Source: Acanthacorydalis orientalis
Taxonomy: Eukaryota; Arthropoda; Insecta; Megaloptera; Corydalidae
Direction: 5' to 3'
DNA length: 64,000 nt
NCBI GenBank assembly: GCA_034766995.1
Contig: CM068319.1
Span: 24,503,959 to 24,567,958 of the forward strand
Positions 1-13,658 of this stretch are shown here, piece after piece. The notes under the pieces were generated by a model. It did not search any database. It saw nothing but the letters and a program-made list of their open reading frames with translations, and was not told the origin of the DNA. How positions within the stretch are numbered: the stretch's first letter is position 1; the number at the start of each line of letters is the position of its first letter. Made by a program: the position numbers and the translations under genes.

Positions 1-517
1 TAAAGGAATGTATAAATACACGTTCATTAAAAAATAAATTAGATGCAAATCATTGATTTTAAATATATTATTCACTGAATTATATTGTTATACATAATCA
101 GAATATATATTATACATATTATTCTCATATATATTTTGAATTACATTTAACAGATATTCAGATGACTTTGACTTTTTAGAACTGTATTATGTTTACTCTT
201 GGGCGTATATTAAATGTACCTGTTAATAAAGTACAGAATTTAATGTTGAATTTATTTATTTTTTATGCATTTATTAAAAAGATACATGTAATTATTATAA
301 ACAATTACGTCCTGTTATAATGTAAATATTTATGAATATCTCTTGCATGAAAAATATAACAGTTCCTAACTAAAAATTAATTCATCCGTCTGTATCATTT
401 TTTAACACAGCAGCAATATTTTCTTCCTTATATTTTAATTAAAAAAAATGAATTTAATATTAATTACAAAAAGTAATTTTACAATTGTATTTGAAAAGAA
501 TCAAAATATAATTAAAA

Positions 518-672
<155 letters not shown>

Positions 673-991
673 ACACATACATATACATATTATATACTCT
701 CGTTTGAGATTTATTTTACATTATTTTCTCTTATCATATCTCTTATTATTTTCTCTTATCATGTTGATTACATTGAACCTGACATCTTTCTCTTAACACA
801 GAGAATGATGTCCGAAGGGTGCTCGACTCTTTCTTTACTGCAAAGTTTTATTATTAGGGTACTGAAAATTTAAGATTAAGATGGGGATAAGTTGTAAATA
901 ATAACAAATAATATATTTTGGATCTAAATTCAAATTGTAATTTTTTTTCACTGTTACAAAACTTATTATTAATTATTGGTGACCTAATATA

Positions 992-1825
992 CGTGGGTCG
1001 TTTGAAAAGCATGATAAGCAAGCAAGTTAAACACCGTTTTTTGGAAAAGTCGATTTTATTTCTTAACATAGTCTCCATTGAGGGTTATATACTTGGTTCA
1101 GCGAGTCTGCAAAATACGCACTGACGGAGGAGATGACATCCTCATTCGACGAGAATTTCTTCTCACCGGGCCAAATTATCAAGTTTAGAAAGAGGAAGAA
1201 GTCGCACGAGCTAATGCCAGAGAATAGAGTGGATAAGGAATCAATTCGAAGCTTAATTGGTGCATTTTTGCCAGTGCGACGGTCGATTTGTGGGACGGCG
1301 CGTTGTTTTGATGAAAGAGTACTCTTTTGTACGCCAATCTTGGCCGTTTTTGTTTCAGCTCTTCTTTCAGACGGTCCAATAATGTTGCATAATAGGTTTC
1401 TGTTATCGTTTTTCCTTCATTAAGTAGTCACTTAGGATGATTCTTTGAGAATCTCAAAAAGCAGTGGCCATTACCTTACCAGCCGACAAAACGGTCTTCG
1501 GCTTCTTCGGCACACTTTCACCAGTCGTTGTCCACTACACTGATTGCTGCTTCGACTCAGGAGTGTAGTGGTGGATCCACGGTAATCATGGTTTCATCCA
1601 TGGTAACGAATCAACGAAAAAAAGGCCTGCTCGTTTTTTTTTCATTTTTGCGAGAACCGCCACAATGCTCGCTTCAAATAGCTGTAGAACGTGAACAATA
1701 CGTCGCTTTGGGGTGAAATTTCGCCTATGCTAGTTTGAAAAGTGAACACTTCATAGCTGTCACGTTACCAAATGAATGGTGGCGCCACATCATACAAATT
1801 AACCAGACTTATCAAACGACCCACG
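992..1825 (-). mobile_element. mariner (Tc1/mariner superfamily) element, internally deleted and inactive
   Basis: Terminal inverted repeats face each other: GTGGGTCGTTTGAAAAG begins at 993 and its near-perfect complement ends at about 1824 (one mismatch over 17 bp). Both ends abut TA, the mariner target site. The element spans about 830 bp, whereas intact mariners are about 1.3 kb. The transposase remnant reads on the minus strand. This is a clear structural call; the subfamily is not assigned. Confidence 0.9.
1170..1625 (-). pseudogene. mariner transposase remnant (catalytic domain, frameshifted)
   Basis: Minus-strand reading gives, in order, FVTMDET, then after a frame-breaking insertion of about 10 bp WIHHYTPESKQQS (about 1540-1605), GKVMAT, and LLDRLKEELKQKRPRL, FHQNNAPSHKS and FELIPYPLYS (1185-1390). 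These are the DD34D catalytic-domain landmarks. The first Asp (DET) is kept. The second Asp of the usual HQDNAPSH is Asn. The third Asp (CDFFLF) survives only in another frame. An internal stop lies between GKVMAT and the NAPSH block. The N-terminal DNA-binding half is largely missing. The copy cannot encode a working transposase. Confidence 0.88.
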
Positions 1826-2001
1826 GTATATACATAAAATAAATATTTATGCAAACTTTTATTTGTTAAAACTTTTTGATAATTCAGAATTAGCTTTACA
1901 TATCCTTAGATTTTGTAAAATAATTTCAATTTGAATAACTTGACTTCATTTTAATTTTTTAGTAGTAAAAATGCACAGCAAATGGTCGCTTTGAATCAAA
2001 A

Positions 2002-2003
<2 letters not shown>

Positions 2004-2085
<82 letters not shown>
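2004..2085. repeat. (TA)n
   Basis: About 82 bp uninterrupted, 180 bp beyond the mariner end. Confidence 0.95.
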
Positions 2086-2088
<3 letters not shown>

Positions 2089-2194
2089 GGAACGTAATAA
2101 CAACGTTTTCGTCATATCATATAATGATTAACGAAATGCTTCAACAATCAACTTGTTTCATAGTAATCGGTCTTCAATCTCTACTTCGACATAG

Positions 2195-2560
2195 TATGGC
2201 ACATAATATTTTCTTAAAGATAAATAAGTGATTCGTGGATTTCCGCTGTTACCGTGGATGTCGTACACAAAAGCGAAAGTTAGAGTTTCTACCTACGTCG
2301 ATGGTTGATAGTATGCGACGAATCTAGCGAAGGGAGAAATTGAGGGCGGCGACCCTTTACCCTTGCGAGGGACGAAAAGACCGAAACAGACATGTGGCAG
2401 AACATAGAGTTGTAGGGCGAGGGACAGCCGAGGAAGGACGATGGCGAAGGTATTGATTGGTGTAGAGGAGCATGCAGAGAAGCGACTGAAGAGGCGGGGC
2501 ACCGTCGTCGTCGACAGTGTTAGTAGCCGTGTATCGTTGGATCAAGTCACATAATAACAT
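2195..2560. other. G+C-richer complex patch, function unknown
   Basis: About 50% G+C from roughly 2330 to 2530 (GGGCGGCGACCC, GGGCGAGGGACAGCCGAGG, CCGTCGTCGTCGAC), far above its surroundings. Short frames exist on both strands but none is a recognisable protein. Candidate regulatory element, non-coding exon or old insertion. Confidence 0.3.
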
Positions 2561-3725
2561 ACAACAAACATACTCATATGAAGAACACGCTTGCCTGCCT
2601 ACGCGTGTTCTATCTCAGAACACGTGTATGCAGAGATCTACAATGCCGACTATTGATTATTTAAATTGATGTGTTTTATCGATAAATTTAGATAAAAAAA
2701 ACCAACCACTTATCCATTTACAAATTACCCTTTAAGAAGAGTTACGGTGGAAATATAAACTTCTTAGAGTCATTATTTACTAATTCTGATTAAATTTAAA
2801 ACGTTTTCGACCGCACTAAAGTTACTCATCAATAGGTACTTGGCTTACATCGTTTTAATGAAAATATATTTTACAAAAAAAAATAAAATGTCTTATAAGT
2901 CTTATTAGGATGATTACATCTAATAATATACTTAACAGCACACGATCAAGAAAGTTAAATTCGATTACTGTATCGAAAATATATCATTTGTAAAGTTTAC
3001 TCTAAGAACATTTATCAAAGCACAAAACCGTGTCAAAATTTTATATATAAACACATATGGGAATAAAAAATAAAACGGTTTATAAGAAATACACACACAC
3101 TATAAACTTGACAAAATAACTGGGTACTTAAGTAAACTTTGTCTTATTTCGAGGAAAAAAAATAAGCAGCTTAAACTTTCAATCAGTTTTCAAACGAAAC
3201 ATTACGTTTTTATCAAAACTGCGGCAAATTAATACTTTCAGATATTTTAAATGAATAAAACTAGACCTAAAAGCTACCTGTATCGTAACAAACAACTAGA
3301 ATTTTAAATTGAAATCTTCCTTACTGAAAGTAGAGATATATGGAGATAATAAAAATTAAGAGCCGTGATAAAATACATCCATTGTAAACGAATATCAAAT
3401 AACACCTAAAACGTAAGTCAAAATAAGAATATTAAATTCCTTACACAATTAACACTGATAATACACAATGAATTATGCAAAAAGCACGTTACGTTTAAAA
3501 TTAAATGCATAAGAATATTAACTCTGATACCAATAAAATATACTTCAATATTATCTTTAATAATTATACGTATCGAGTTTGAAAAAAAGAACGAGATTTT
3601 ATGCCTAATTTCAATCAAGCCTTTAATATATTCAGTATACGTATACAATTTTATGTAACATAAACAGATGATTCTCAATTTTATTAACATTAACATTAAA
3701 CTTAAATCTTTCATTTTGTATTAAG

Positions 3726-3765
3726 AGTTATAGCCTATGAAATTCAGTTATAGACTATGTAATTA
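3726..3765. repeat. 20-bp tandem duplication
   Basis: AGTTATAGCCTATGAAATTC followed at once by AGTTATAGACTATGTAATTA: two units with three differences. Confidence 0.6.
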
Positions 3766-3946
3766 CAATTGCTTTAATTTTTATCTTAATATTTGAAATA
3801 CTGAACATTACTTTGTTTAAGGTCAAATATTTAAAAAAATTAACCTTGACATGGATATAAATTCATATGTACATTTGAAATGTGGTTGCAAGGAGAGGTT
3901 ACAGTATATGTAAGCGTATGGAAATGTGGGTGAGTGTGCATGCATG

Positions 3947-3951
<5 letters not shown>

Positions 3952-4023
<72 letters not shown>

Positions 4024-4031
4024 ATATATAC
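3952..4031. repeat. (TA)n with TATG interruption
   Basis: 64 bp pure, then GTATGTATATATATA. Preceded by TGCATGCATACA. Confidence 0.95.
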
Positions 4032-4919
4032 ACTTATAAAATTCAAATCATATATTCAATTTAAAAAAAGTAGTTATTGAAAATTAAATTCACATATGTG
4101 AAAAAGAATACAACTCTAGACCAAAACTTTCAATTATACAATTATAAACCACTAAAGGTATGTTAATAAATAAATTAGAAATTCACTTTGTCTTTCAACT
4201 CATCTAATGCTAGTATATGCATATGAATACACTGTTGATGTTGAAGAAAGTATTATTACAAAAATAAATAAATAAAATAAAATTTATAGCACTACACTAC
4301 ACAATATTTCCTTTAAATAGCTACAAATTCAGGTAGATTATTATGGCCGAAAATGATTCTGAAGATAAAACAAGCATTGGCAAATAATCTTTCACGCATG
4401 AATTAATTCACAATAATAATTAATACTCAATATACTATAAAATTCAGATGAATCAGATCCAGGATAAGATTATCTATCCTTACCCTCTGAAGATAATAAA
4501 ACATCCATTAAAATGGTTATTATCGTATCAAAAGGCCAATAATCAATAACTGACTATTTTGATATAAAAAAATCTGTAACATCTTAATTTATCTGTGAAA
4601 GTTAATTTAGTTATAGTGCTAAACGACTATTCTTATTCATAAATAATTTTAATATTTTTAAAGACATCAATTACACACTATTGAATTATAAGAGTAAAAG
4701 TTGAAGAATAAATAATTTTAAAAAGTTTGATAAAAAGTCCTGAGTCAATAACTTAAATAATATTAAATGGATATGAATGAAAATTGATAACTGCATTATA
4801 TAGAAGAATAAATTTGCAACTATTAACAAAATAAAAATGTTAAGACATCTTATAAATTATACACTTTTATTTTTATATCAAATAATAAAATTAATAACAC
4901 AAAGCAGATTTACTTCTGG

Positions 4920-5520
4920 ACATTTTGATCAAAATGTCGATAATCGACAAGTTCGTGAATGACTTGTAGATAGTCGCAGTGCAGTCAGAATGCGCTAAAC
5001 AGTTTCTTGAATACACGATATATCAAGAGCATTAAAATACTATCGAATATTTTAACCCTGAGCGACGATCCCATCTCATTTTTTTAGGGGATGAAGTTAA
5101 CTGTACAATAGGTGTAATTCAGTGTTTTATTTTTGGCGGCTTATTGATTCGATCTCGTCATAACTGTTCACAATGAATTATAAACTTGATTTAATCACTC
5201 GTAATGTATAACTGATTGAAAGTGTACATAAATAATGAAATTTAAAAATACGAATTTTTCAATTCCAGTTATTTAACGCTGGCGTCAATAGAAACTGTTT
5301 CATGACGCAATCGAATTATATTGACTGAATAACAAAAATAGTAATTTTGATAACGTCAGTTACAGACTGGCGTAGGCGGTACTGACAAGACTTCACAAAC
5401 CTACTGACTGTCATCCGCCTACGACCTCCCGTATTCTGTAATTAACCCCCTTCGACGTGTAGTCGCCCTTATGGCGAAATTCATTCCTGTACGCCTCTGA
5501 AAGTGATCAGAGAGACAAAG
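4920..5520. other. complex, moderately G+C-rich patch around the 5.4 kb hairpin
   Basis: Non-repetitive sequence with several CG dinucleotides (AATGTCGATAATCGACAAG, GAGCGACGATCCCATC, CTTCGACGTGTAGTCGCCC). No open frame of note. It contains the inverted repeat listed separately. Confidence 0.25.
5360..5441. repeat. long imperfect inverted repeat (hairpin-forming)
   Basis: Nested complementary arms: TTACAGA (5360-5366) with TCTGTAA (5435-5441), CGTAGGCGG (5371-5379) with CCGCCTACG (5415-5423), and TGACA (5383-5387) with TGTCA (5409-5413), leaving a 21-nt loop. The G+C-rich 9-bp arms are striking in this A+T-rich context. Could be a MITE-like element or a structured transcript segment. Confidence 0.5.
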
Positions 5521-5678
5521 TGTAATCATTTTTTTAGTTCAAGAAGGAATACGAACATAAGATTATATACTGTTAATAACAATGGAATATTTCCAAAGTA
5601 ATTATTTATTGACATTGGTTTGTACTACTTCTTATTATTTGTACCTAATTAATTTAACTCACTAATCAAACACACCTA

Positions 5679-5681
<3 letters not shown>

Positions 5682-5732
<51 letters not shown>
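5682..5732. repeat. (TA)n
   Basis: About 50 bp, pure. Confidence 0.93.
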
Positions 5733-5735
<3 letters not shown>

Positions 5736-6253
5736 CATTTAATTTTTAAAATTGAATTACAAAAATACATTTTAGAAAAGTACATAAAATTCAATAAGAA
5801 TTTATGAACCTGTGATTTTTTTGCAATAGATATATTTATATCTGCGATTAAAATATCACTATGCTAAAAGTTTATTGCTGAAATAAACATAATAGTTAAG
5901 TTTCAAAGATACAGTCTTGTCAGTAAATGCATATACTATTACTTAAATAATTAATATACTAAAACACATTACATTCTTTCAAGAAGTATTTTCATGTTTA
6001 GTTACTGGCGCACACTGACGTGCATTTATTCCAGCAATAACATTTCATTAGGCTGTTGCTTTAACAACGTTTTTGAAAATATAACTTTTCTAACCGTTAA
6101 TTTAGCAATTATTTATAAACATTTTATTTTTAATTTACTATATTTGGGATTCGCGACCTTCTTTTGCTATAACGTTTAAATGTTTTAATAATGTTTATGG
6201 AAGCTCTTTTTTCATTGTTTTTTATGTCTATATATGAATTAGAATTTGCTTTA

Positions 6254-6256
<3 letters not shown>

Positions 6257-6348
<92 letters not shown>

Positions 6349-6369
6349 GTATATATCTATATATATATA
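6257..6369. repeat. (TA)n with TATG and TATC interruptions
   Basis: About 78 bp pure, then three short TA runs split by G, G and C substitutions. Confidence 0.95.
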
Positions 6370-7914
6370 ATCAACTTTTAATAAACGAATTTAACTAATT
6401 TTATGATTCTGTTTATATTATTTTTATACCAATTGTATTGCACACATTTTTTTGCTTCATTTTGTGTTACTTTTAGTATAAATTGTTTGATTGTAAAAAA
6501 ACATTTATAAATACCTTTTTTTTAAAAAAAATCCAATATTACTAATATTCTAATTAAGAACTAATTAAAATTTAAGAACTTAGCATTATAAATAAACTGC
6601 CACACTCAATTCGTTTAAAAACAAAATAATCAAGATCGCAAATCTAACGAATTCCTTTTTGAGAAAATACTGAAAGGATGTTAAATAATTATTAATGCGA
6701 AATTAGGTCAAATAGAGGTGATGAGTGTCGATGCTCTATGTTTCTACGCTTCTAAAATAACTGAATAGAAATTTGATATATACATTTATTCTACTTAAAA
6801 TAATGTAAGACTGGGTTGTATGTATGTATATTTATATATATATATATATATATCCGTGTGTATACTTTATTACGTAAAAAAGTATAACATTATTTCAGAG
6901 GAAACAAAGTTAAGAATTATTTGATGTAAATCACTCTTGTTAGTATTACACAAAAGTTGTTTTTAAAACAACAAAAAATGTTAATGTGCTTAACTTGTTG
7001 AGTTGCTCTAGACGAGTAGAATATGAGTTTAGATTTATCTTATATTATCTTGAATTATTATTCTGTTTACGATGAACAGTTTTATGCAATGTTTGTGCGA
7101 AAAAGACTGTGTTAGCGACGAATTTTAATGGTTTAGATAATACGTTAATCTGTTAATATCCTTTTCCAGTACATCATTATGCGGTTATGTATTTTTTTTA
7201 ATCAATTTACAGTTTACAGATCTTCGCCCATTTACGGTTTTTTTAATAACATACGAAATGGAATGAAGAGTATAAATATATTATACAAATAATACGATAA
7301 AGAAAAAAAATTTTTTACATCAAACGAAACAAGAAACAGAGATACATTTACGTCGGTAAATAATAACAGTAAATCATATGTTGTATAAGAATGTTATGTG
7401 TGTGATAAAATGGCGACAAGAATACAACAAGCGTTCACGTGTCGTGTGTATTATTTATGCTCTGAAGATAAATAATACGCTGAGGATGTTGCACATGGGG
7501 TAGATTTCTAAGATTTTATGTCAATGACCTCTTCTGGATTGAAACATTTATCTACTATAACATCCATTATCATGCGAAGCACCTAAATATGATTCGATTT
7601 TTAATATGATAAAACATTAAAATAATATTTTTAAAAGAAATGATATGACATCAAGATAAAAACATATTAAATGCCATAAATTGTTTATGTACAAACTATG
7701 TAAACTTCAATAATAAATTCAAGAATATTAAATAACCGAGATGGAGAATAATATTTAAATTAACAATGAACAAAACAAAAACGTTACAATTCGTTACAAA
7801 CGTAAAAACCTTTGTAAGGTCATTGGCAGTGCGCTCGGAGATCAATTAACGCACTACCGTTTTCTTAAACGACCCGCTGGAGGAAGTGAGGACCTGTTGC
7901 TTCACATAAATACA

Positions 7915-7920
<6 letters not shown>

Positions 7921-7979
<59 letters not shown>
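7921..7979. repeat. (TA)n
   Basis: About 59 bp. First of two similar arrays separated by 112 bp of unique sequence. Confidence 0.95.
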
Positions 7980-7983
<4 letters not shown>

Positions 7984-8080
7984 TAATATTAATTTTTGCC
8001 ACAATAATTTCATATTTTAGACAGAAAACTAAATATGGAGAAGAATGGACGGATGTACGTAACGAGTGTATGTATATATG

Positions 8081-8091
<11 letters not shown>

Positions 8092-8151
<60 letters not shown>
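8092..8151. repeat. (TA)n preceded by TACA repeats
   Basis: About 60 bp following TACATACATACA. Partner of the array at 7921. Confidence 0.95.
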
Positions 8152-8153
<2 letters not shown>

Positions 8154-8856
8154 CAAAAACAACGCATGGATATAAAAACAAAATCAAAATGTATTCAAGA
8201 GGGTTCATAATTAGAAATGAAAACAGATGTGACATATTCCAAGCAAAAATAATCAATAAATAACAGAAATTGTTAACGTCATGTTATGAAATATACAAAT
8301 GATCAGAAAACGGTCAATGAACAAATGGAATACAAAAAAAACTGATTGTGTAAAAGGAATAATACTGCAACGTGCAAAATGGAGTCTTTCAAACACCTTT
8401 CCTCACAAATGGATAGTCTAATTGTTGCTAACGATATTATCATTATTATCATCTTCACGTTTTGATAAGTGTAGTTGGACTCTTCTGAAGTCCTCATATA
8501 TTTGAACAAGTTTCCATTTTTTTTTCTGATTTCTAATGAATTTTCCGATATTCCGCATGCTCTCATTGATTTCTTTGAGCGATTTTTATATATTTCTTTG
8601 TTACTAATCAATAATTTCTGTTCTTTTCCGATTAAGTTTACAATTAAATATTTTTTACATGTAATTGAAAGCAAAATGTTATCTGAAAAAGTTTATGAAC
8701 TCTTTTAATTATTTATATCATGTCAAAGTTTTAAACTCCTTACCTGTTCACAAGTTTTCTAAACTTTTTAAAAAATATACAGTCCATTGATGATAAGTGT
8801 GGTAAGTATAAAATATGTCAATATAATACTGTAAGTATAATTTTGTACTAAAGGTG

Positions 8857-8860
<4 letters not shown>

Positions 8861-8927
<67 letters not shown>
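8861..8927. repeat. (TA)n
   Basis: About 67 bp, pure. Confidence 0.95.
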
Positions 8928-8930
<3 letters not shown>

Positions 8931-9058
8931 ACAGAAATATACAAAACATATATGTGGTTTGACGTTATCGGGCAAAAAAATGCGTTCTTTTCATTTACCA
9001 AAATTGAATGTGATCATCTTTTTATGAATATTTTGTATCATAAGTAATTAACAATATG

Positions 9059-9163
<105 letters not shown>

Positions 9164-9167
9164 TACA

Positions 9168-9231
9168 AAATGGAAAATCATGGAAGAGGCCTTTATCCAG
9201 CAGTGGATTAACAGGGGCTGATGATGATGAT
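9168..9231 (+). mobile_element. 3' end of a non-LTR retrotransposon (copy A)
   Basis: Plus-strand frame reads [16 protein letters not shown] followed by TGATGATGATGAT: the typical last residues of an insect LINE reverse-transcriptase ORF (EEAxxQQW) running into a (GAT)n tail. Only the last ~65 bp are present, so this is a heavily 5'-truncated insertion. It lies between two (TA)n arrays and about 20 bp from a dispersed repeat. The clade is not assigned. Confidence 0.7.
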
Positions 9232-9249
9232 ATATATACATATATATAT

Positions 9250-9475
9250 ATACTAGGGGGCTTCGCCCTCTGCTCGCTGCACTCGCCCACTTGTGAATTA
9301 TAAGCCTCTACATGTAACCGAATGAAACAATGAACAATTTTTTAAAACACATTTATGTCTATATAATCAGTATCGCAGACAGATTGCAACGTGCTGTTTT
9401 ATATATGAGATAAACATATTTGAATACCACGAAATCCGACGTCATAAATAAATAAGTCCGGAGTCATCGAAATTT
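9250..9475. repeat. dispersed repeat, copy 1 (longest)
   Basis: Starts right after a (TA)n tract with CTAGGGGGCTTCGCCC and CGCTGCACTCGCCCAC, continues through a TATATGAGATAAACATATTTG segment (9400-9422) and GACGTCATAAATAA, and ends near the next TA-rich tract. Its first 60 bp (9257-9316) match 60144-60203 at about 52/60 positions. Its second part (9355-9451) matches 29335-29420. The GGGGCTTCGCCC start can form a hairpin. No ORF. Class unknown. Confidence 0.7.
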
Positions 9476-10678
9476 TTCTGCGGATAACTTTGATTTTATA
9501 TATATACGTATGTATATTAATACTTAAATATTAAATATTAATATACGTATGCATATTAACATTTTTTCTTTGTGTTGTACTTTGTAATTCATTTTTATTT
9601 TATGATTAGAAATAGCCACATATACATTGGTTTTGTTTTTATTACAGATAAGTGCCATAACAGTGTAGATTTGTGTAAGATTATTAAAATTATATGTGTA
9701 TATATATATATACACACGTATGTATATTAATACGCTTGCGAAAAAAAGTCGAATAATTTTAATTGAAAAAAAGAGTTGCATCTAGTTTAACAAATTGTAT
9801 ATATTTACATAATTTTAAATGTATCTGATAAACACTGGCGTATGATTAAAAATTAAAGGAAACATACATCTGGAATACAATTAAAAAGTATTGAAATAAA
9901 ACATGTACGTTCAGACTTTTAAATCTTTAAATGAAATTTATTTGCTCACCAATTAAATTATTGTAATCTTTAAAACGTCGCTGATTATCGCAATTAGTAT
10001 TTCTGTTTACTGGTATGATAAAACAATCAGTTTTAACTTGGACGATGATATCACCGTTATTTTACAGTTTTCAACTAATAATTTTTATTTATTACATTAA
10101 CACTGCTTTATTTTACAATCTTATTTTATGTTATTGTACAGTATAATGGACTTAATGGCAAGTCAATTCATATATGAAAAATTCACAAGACATAACTAAT
10201 AATTATTATATATAATTAAAATATATAATATGAGGATAAAAGCATTAAATGTCATAATTATATGTTTTTCGATTGTATTCTATACTATAAAAAATGAATC
10301 GTCGTTAGGTAATAAAACGACTTGTATGTTGTTAAGAAACCGTTTAAGAAGCAACCATGTCCAACAAGTAGTTTCACATATTGAACACCTTGACTGCAGG
10401 TGAATCAAAGCAGCTGTTATGGTTTATCACAACGTTTCTTTGTATAAAAATTATGATTCTAGTATTACACAGTGTACATTTATGCAATTTTATAGGGATA
10501 TAGACGTGTAATAATTACTTGTTAAAGAAACAATATAAAACAATAATAAAAAGATCTATATAAATATTTATGTAATTATATTACTTAGCTGCAGTTTTCA
10601 TAATTCCTTTCAGTAATACTTAAGTAAATACTTAAATCGTAATTCAAATATGACACCGACTTTTATCGGTTTATTATT

Positions 10679-10804
<126 letters not shown>

Positions 10805-12104
10805 GAATTTTACTCTCATAAATTAAACACTTGAAACAAATTATTGATTTTAAATATAGATACAGCATAGTGAAAATGATGAAAACCGAATGGAACAAAT
10901 TTGTATAGATAGAATAAATAATAAAGTAAACATTATTTGTCATTCATCAGAGTCATGGGCTTGAAATCCAATAATATGTAACCACATCCATTCGTTTCAC
11001 ATTACTGCAACAGTTCTATTATTATAGATATATTAGATCAATATACTTTCATTTATGTTCGACAATGCTTATAAATTGCTTATTAAGATAATTACAGTAA
11101 AATAAGTTATTAAAAAATCGTGATTAGAATATTTTTGGAAACAAAAATGTAAAAAAATGAGTTATACGATGATCAATTTCGTACATGTACTTATGAGTTT
11201 AATAAAAACGTAAATATTATCGGCACAAAAAAATCTGTTTTTCTTATACTTTTAGGTTCTAAGGATGCCTGCTTCGCCAAAGAAATGCTCATGTATAATA
11301 ATGAAAAATAATTAATAGTCAATTATTAAACATGTTTCATCAAAAAAACATTTTTGCGTTTTTTAAGACGATGAAAAAAATAAATTGCGAAAATGAAGCA
11401 CAGTTCCAAAATTACATTTTGTAATCAAATGAGGTCTTTATCAATTTGAATTATATTCAAACAAAAAAGGCGATATCACCCTTTTCTCAGACACACACTT
11501 AGATGAGAGACATGTTCAGAAGACTGTGATGTTATTGATTAATGAATCGATTTGTATGCTGATATTTTTTTTCAATTCTTAAAATGTAAGATGTTTTGAT
11601 TTAATATTTTATCATTACTCTGTAGATAGGATATTTCATACTAAAAAAAAATTAACGAGACAACAAGGTTATTACACGAGGTTAAAAAACGATTATCATG
11701 AATGTACGATGTAGTTTGATATCAACATTGTTCAAAAATAAATTATTTGATAAATAAGTGTTGTAACTCATAACAACAATATATGTATCCTGTTTGAGTT
11801 TGTCTCAATGTTTTTACTGCAAAATTGCATAATACGTGAAGAATACAATAATTTCTTAATCGATGTGTATAATAAAAAAGTATATTTTAATGTGTTAATA
11901 TGTAATTTATTGCGAATAGCAATATTAACTTTGATATGTCCTGATTGCTTATCCAATTATATATATATATATATATATACACATATAAAAGTAAGAAATA
12001 AAATATAAATATATAAATATCAATTACAATAATATCTGTTAAAAAAATACTTTTTTCATTAAAATTATTTTATACAACCAGCTGAGTACAAATTCATTAA
12101 ATGA

Positions 12105-12129
<25 letters not shown>

Positions 12130-12137
<8 letters not shown>

Positions 12138-12480
12138 GTTGTCGCCGAACGGATACAGATATCTTTATGGAATTTTGTCTGTCTAGTCAAGCAGGTAGTC
12201 GGTCACAAAACGGATGGGTTAGGTGGCAAATTTACCTGGGCAGGTATTAGCTCACAAGAGCGACAGATACGACTGTAATCAGCGTCGTCTCTTCAACAAT
12301 AATAATCAAATCCATGGAAATCATCAAACATAAAATTATTGCATTTAAACGTTTTTTAGTGTTAACTGTACACGTATCATGTATCAGAATCGCGGTAGGT
12401 CGACAATTTTCGTGTAAAACATCGGACCGGCATAGGTATATTATAAGGTAAGCGACCCTGTTATACAGATTATCATATAT
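12130..12480. other. complex patch next to a short TA tract
   Basis: GTTGTCGCCGAACGGATAC, GGTAGTCGGTCAC and ATCGGACCGGCATAGG give a locally raised G+C content. A 79-codon minus-strand frame (12247-12486) resembles nothing known and begins without convincing context. Possibly an old mobile-element fragment or an enhancer. Confidence 0.2.
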
Positions 12481-12527
12481 TGGCAACGGAAACTGTAGAA
12501 ATATTTAATGGTTGTGTATTATATGTG

Positions 12528-12531
<4 letters not shown>

Positions 12532-12597
<66 letters not shown>
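12532..12597. repeat. (TA)n
   Basis: About 66 bp, preceded by TATGTGTATG. Confidence 0.95.
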
Positions 12598-12601
<4 letters not shown>

Positions 12602-13082
12602 ATATCCTATACAATAGTATGAATAAACAAAGAAACTTAATACTTACAAAATAAAAAAAATACATTTTATATTGTTTACAATTTAATTACAGGCATTTTG
12701 TGTTTGTCTGAATATTATAGAGATGAAGGGGGAATTATTGTGAAGTACATGCAGTATTACAAAAACACAATTTACTTTAATTCTACTTAATTGAAAATCA
12801 GAAAAGGATTTTTTCACTTTTCTATAGAATGAAAAATAAACAAAATGTAATAATCACTATATATTTTAGTGCGAAGACTTATATTTAAAAAATAGTACTT
12901 TCTTTGTTATCACGTAACGTATGATAGTTTGATGTTATATTTAAAGTATAACTAGTTAAATTTAAAGCACAAACATAATCTTCAATTTTAATTAATTAGA
13001 GCAATTTTAAAATCTATTTTATTTAATGAATAATATCACTGAATTATATATACATAGACATCTGTATCTATCTATCTATCCA

Positions 13083-13084
<2 letters not shown>

Positions 13085-13138
<54 letters not shown>
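13085..13138. repeat. (TA)n preceded by TATC repeats
   Basis: Follows CTATCTATCTATCCATC, then about 54 bp of TA. Confidence 0.93.
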
Positions 13139-13139
<1 letters not shown>

Positions 13140-13587
13140 TCATTTTACTGTTTCATATCGATGAGAAAAAACGAACTAAGTTTCAAAAAATATATTATTT
13201 TTTATCCATAGATTTAATCATTCAGTGAATACATGGAATGTCTTCTCGCCCAAAATAAAGATATATTCTCAGACTACAGCTACTATAAGTAAAATAAGCT
13301 CGGCTAGTTGGCTCCCAAAATGAATTACTTAAATATTTTATTGCTTTTATTATCTGGATACTTGTGCCTGGATCCCGGTTGCTACAATAAGGATATATGC
13401 TACAAATCACTAAACTGATTTTTTTTTAAATTCTTATCTGTCCAGAATTACACGTGTCTGTTGAATGAAGTTAGGTGCGAAAAAGTTATGGAAACAATGA
13501 GTATATAGGAATGAAATACAATTAGTTCAATGATATAAAAAAAAAAAACGATAAAAACCAAATTGGGATGAAAATGTGTATGTATGT

Positions 13588-13590
<3 letters not shown>

Positions 13591-13653
<63 letters not shown>
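13591..13653. repeat. (TA)n
   Basis: About 62 bp, preceded by TGTATGTATGTACA. Confidence 0.95.

Positions 13654-13658
<5 letters not shown>

Noticed and set aside
8303..8674. 123-codon minus-strand frame, the longest outside mam that is not made mainly of repeats
   Set aside because: The listed start is TTG, the first ATG is far inside, composition is ordinary for A+T-rich DNA and no motif is recognisable.
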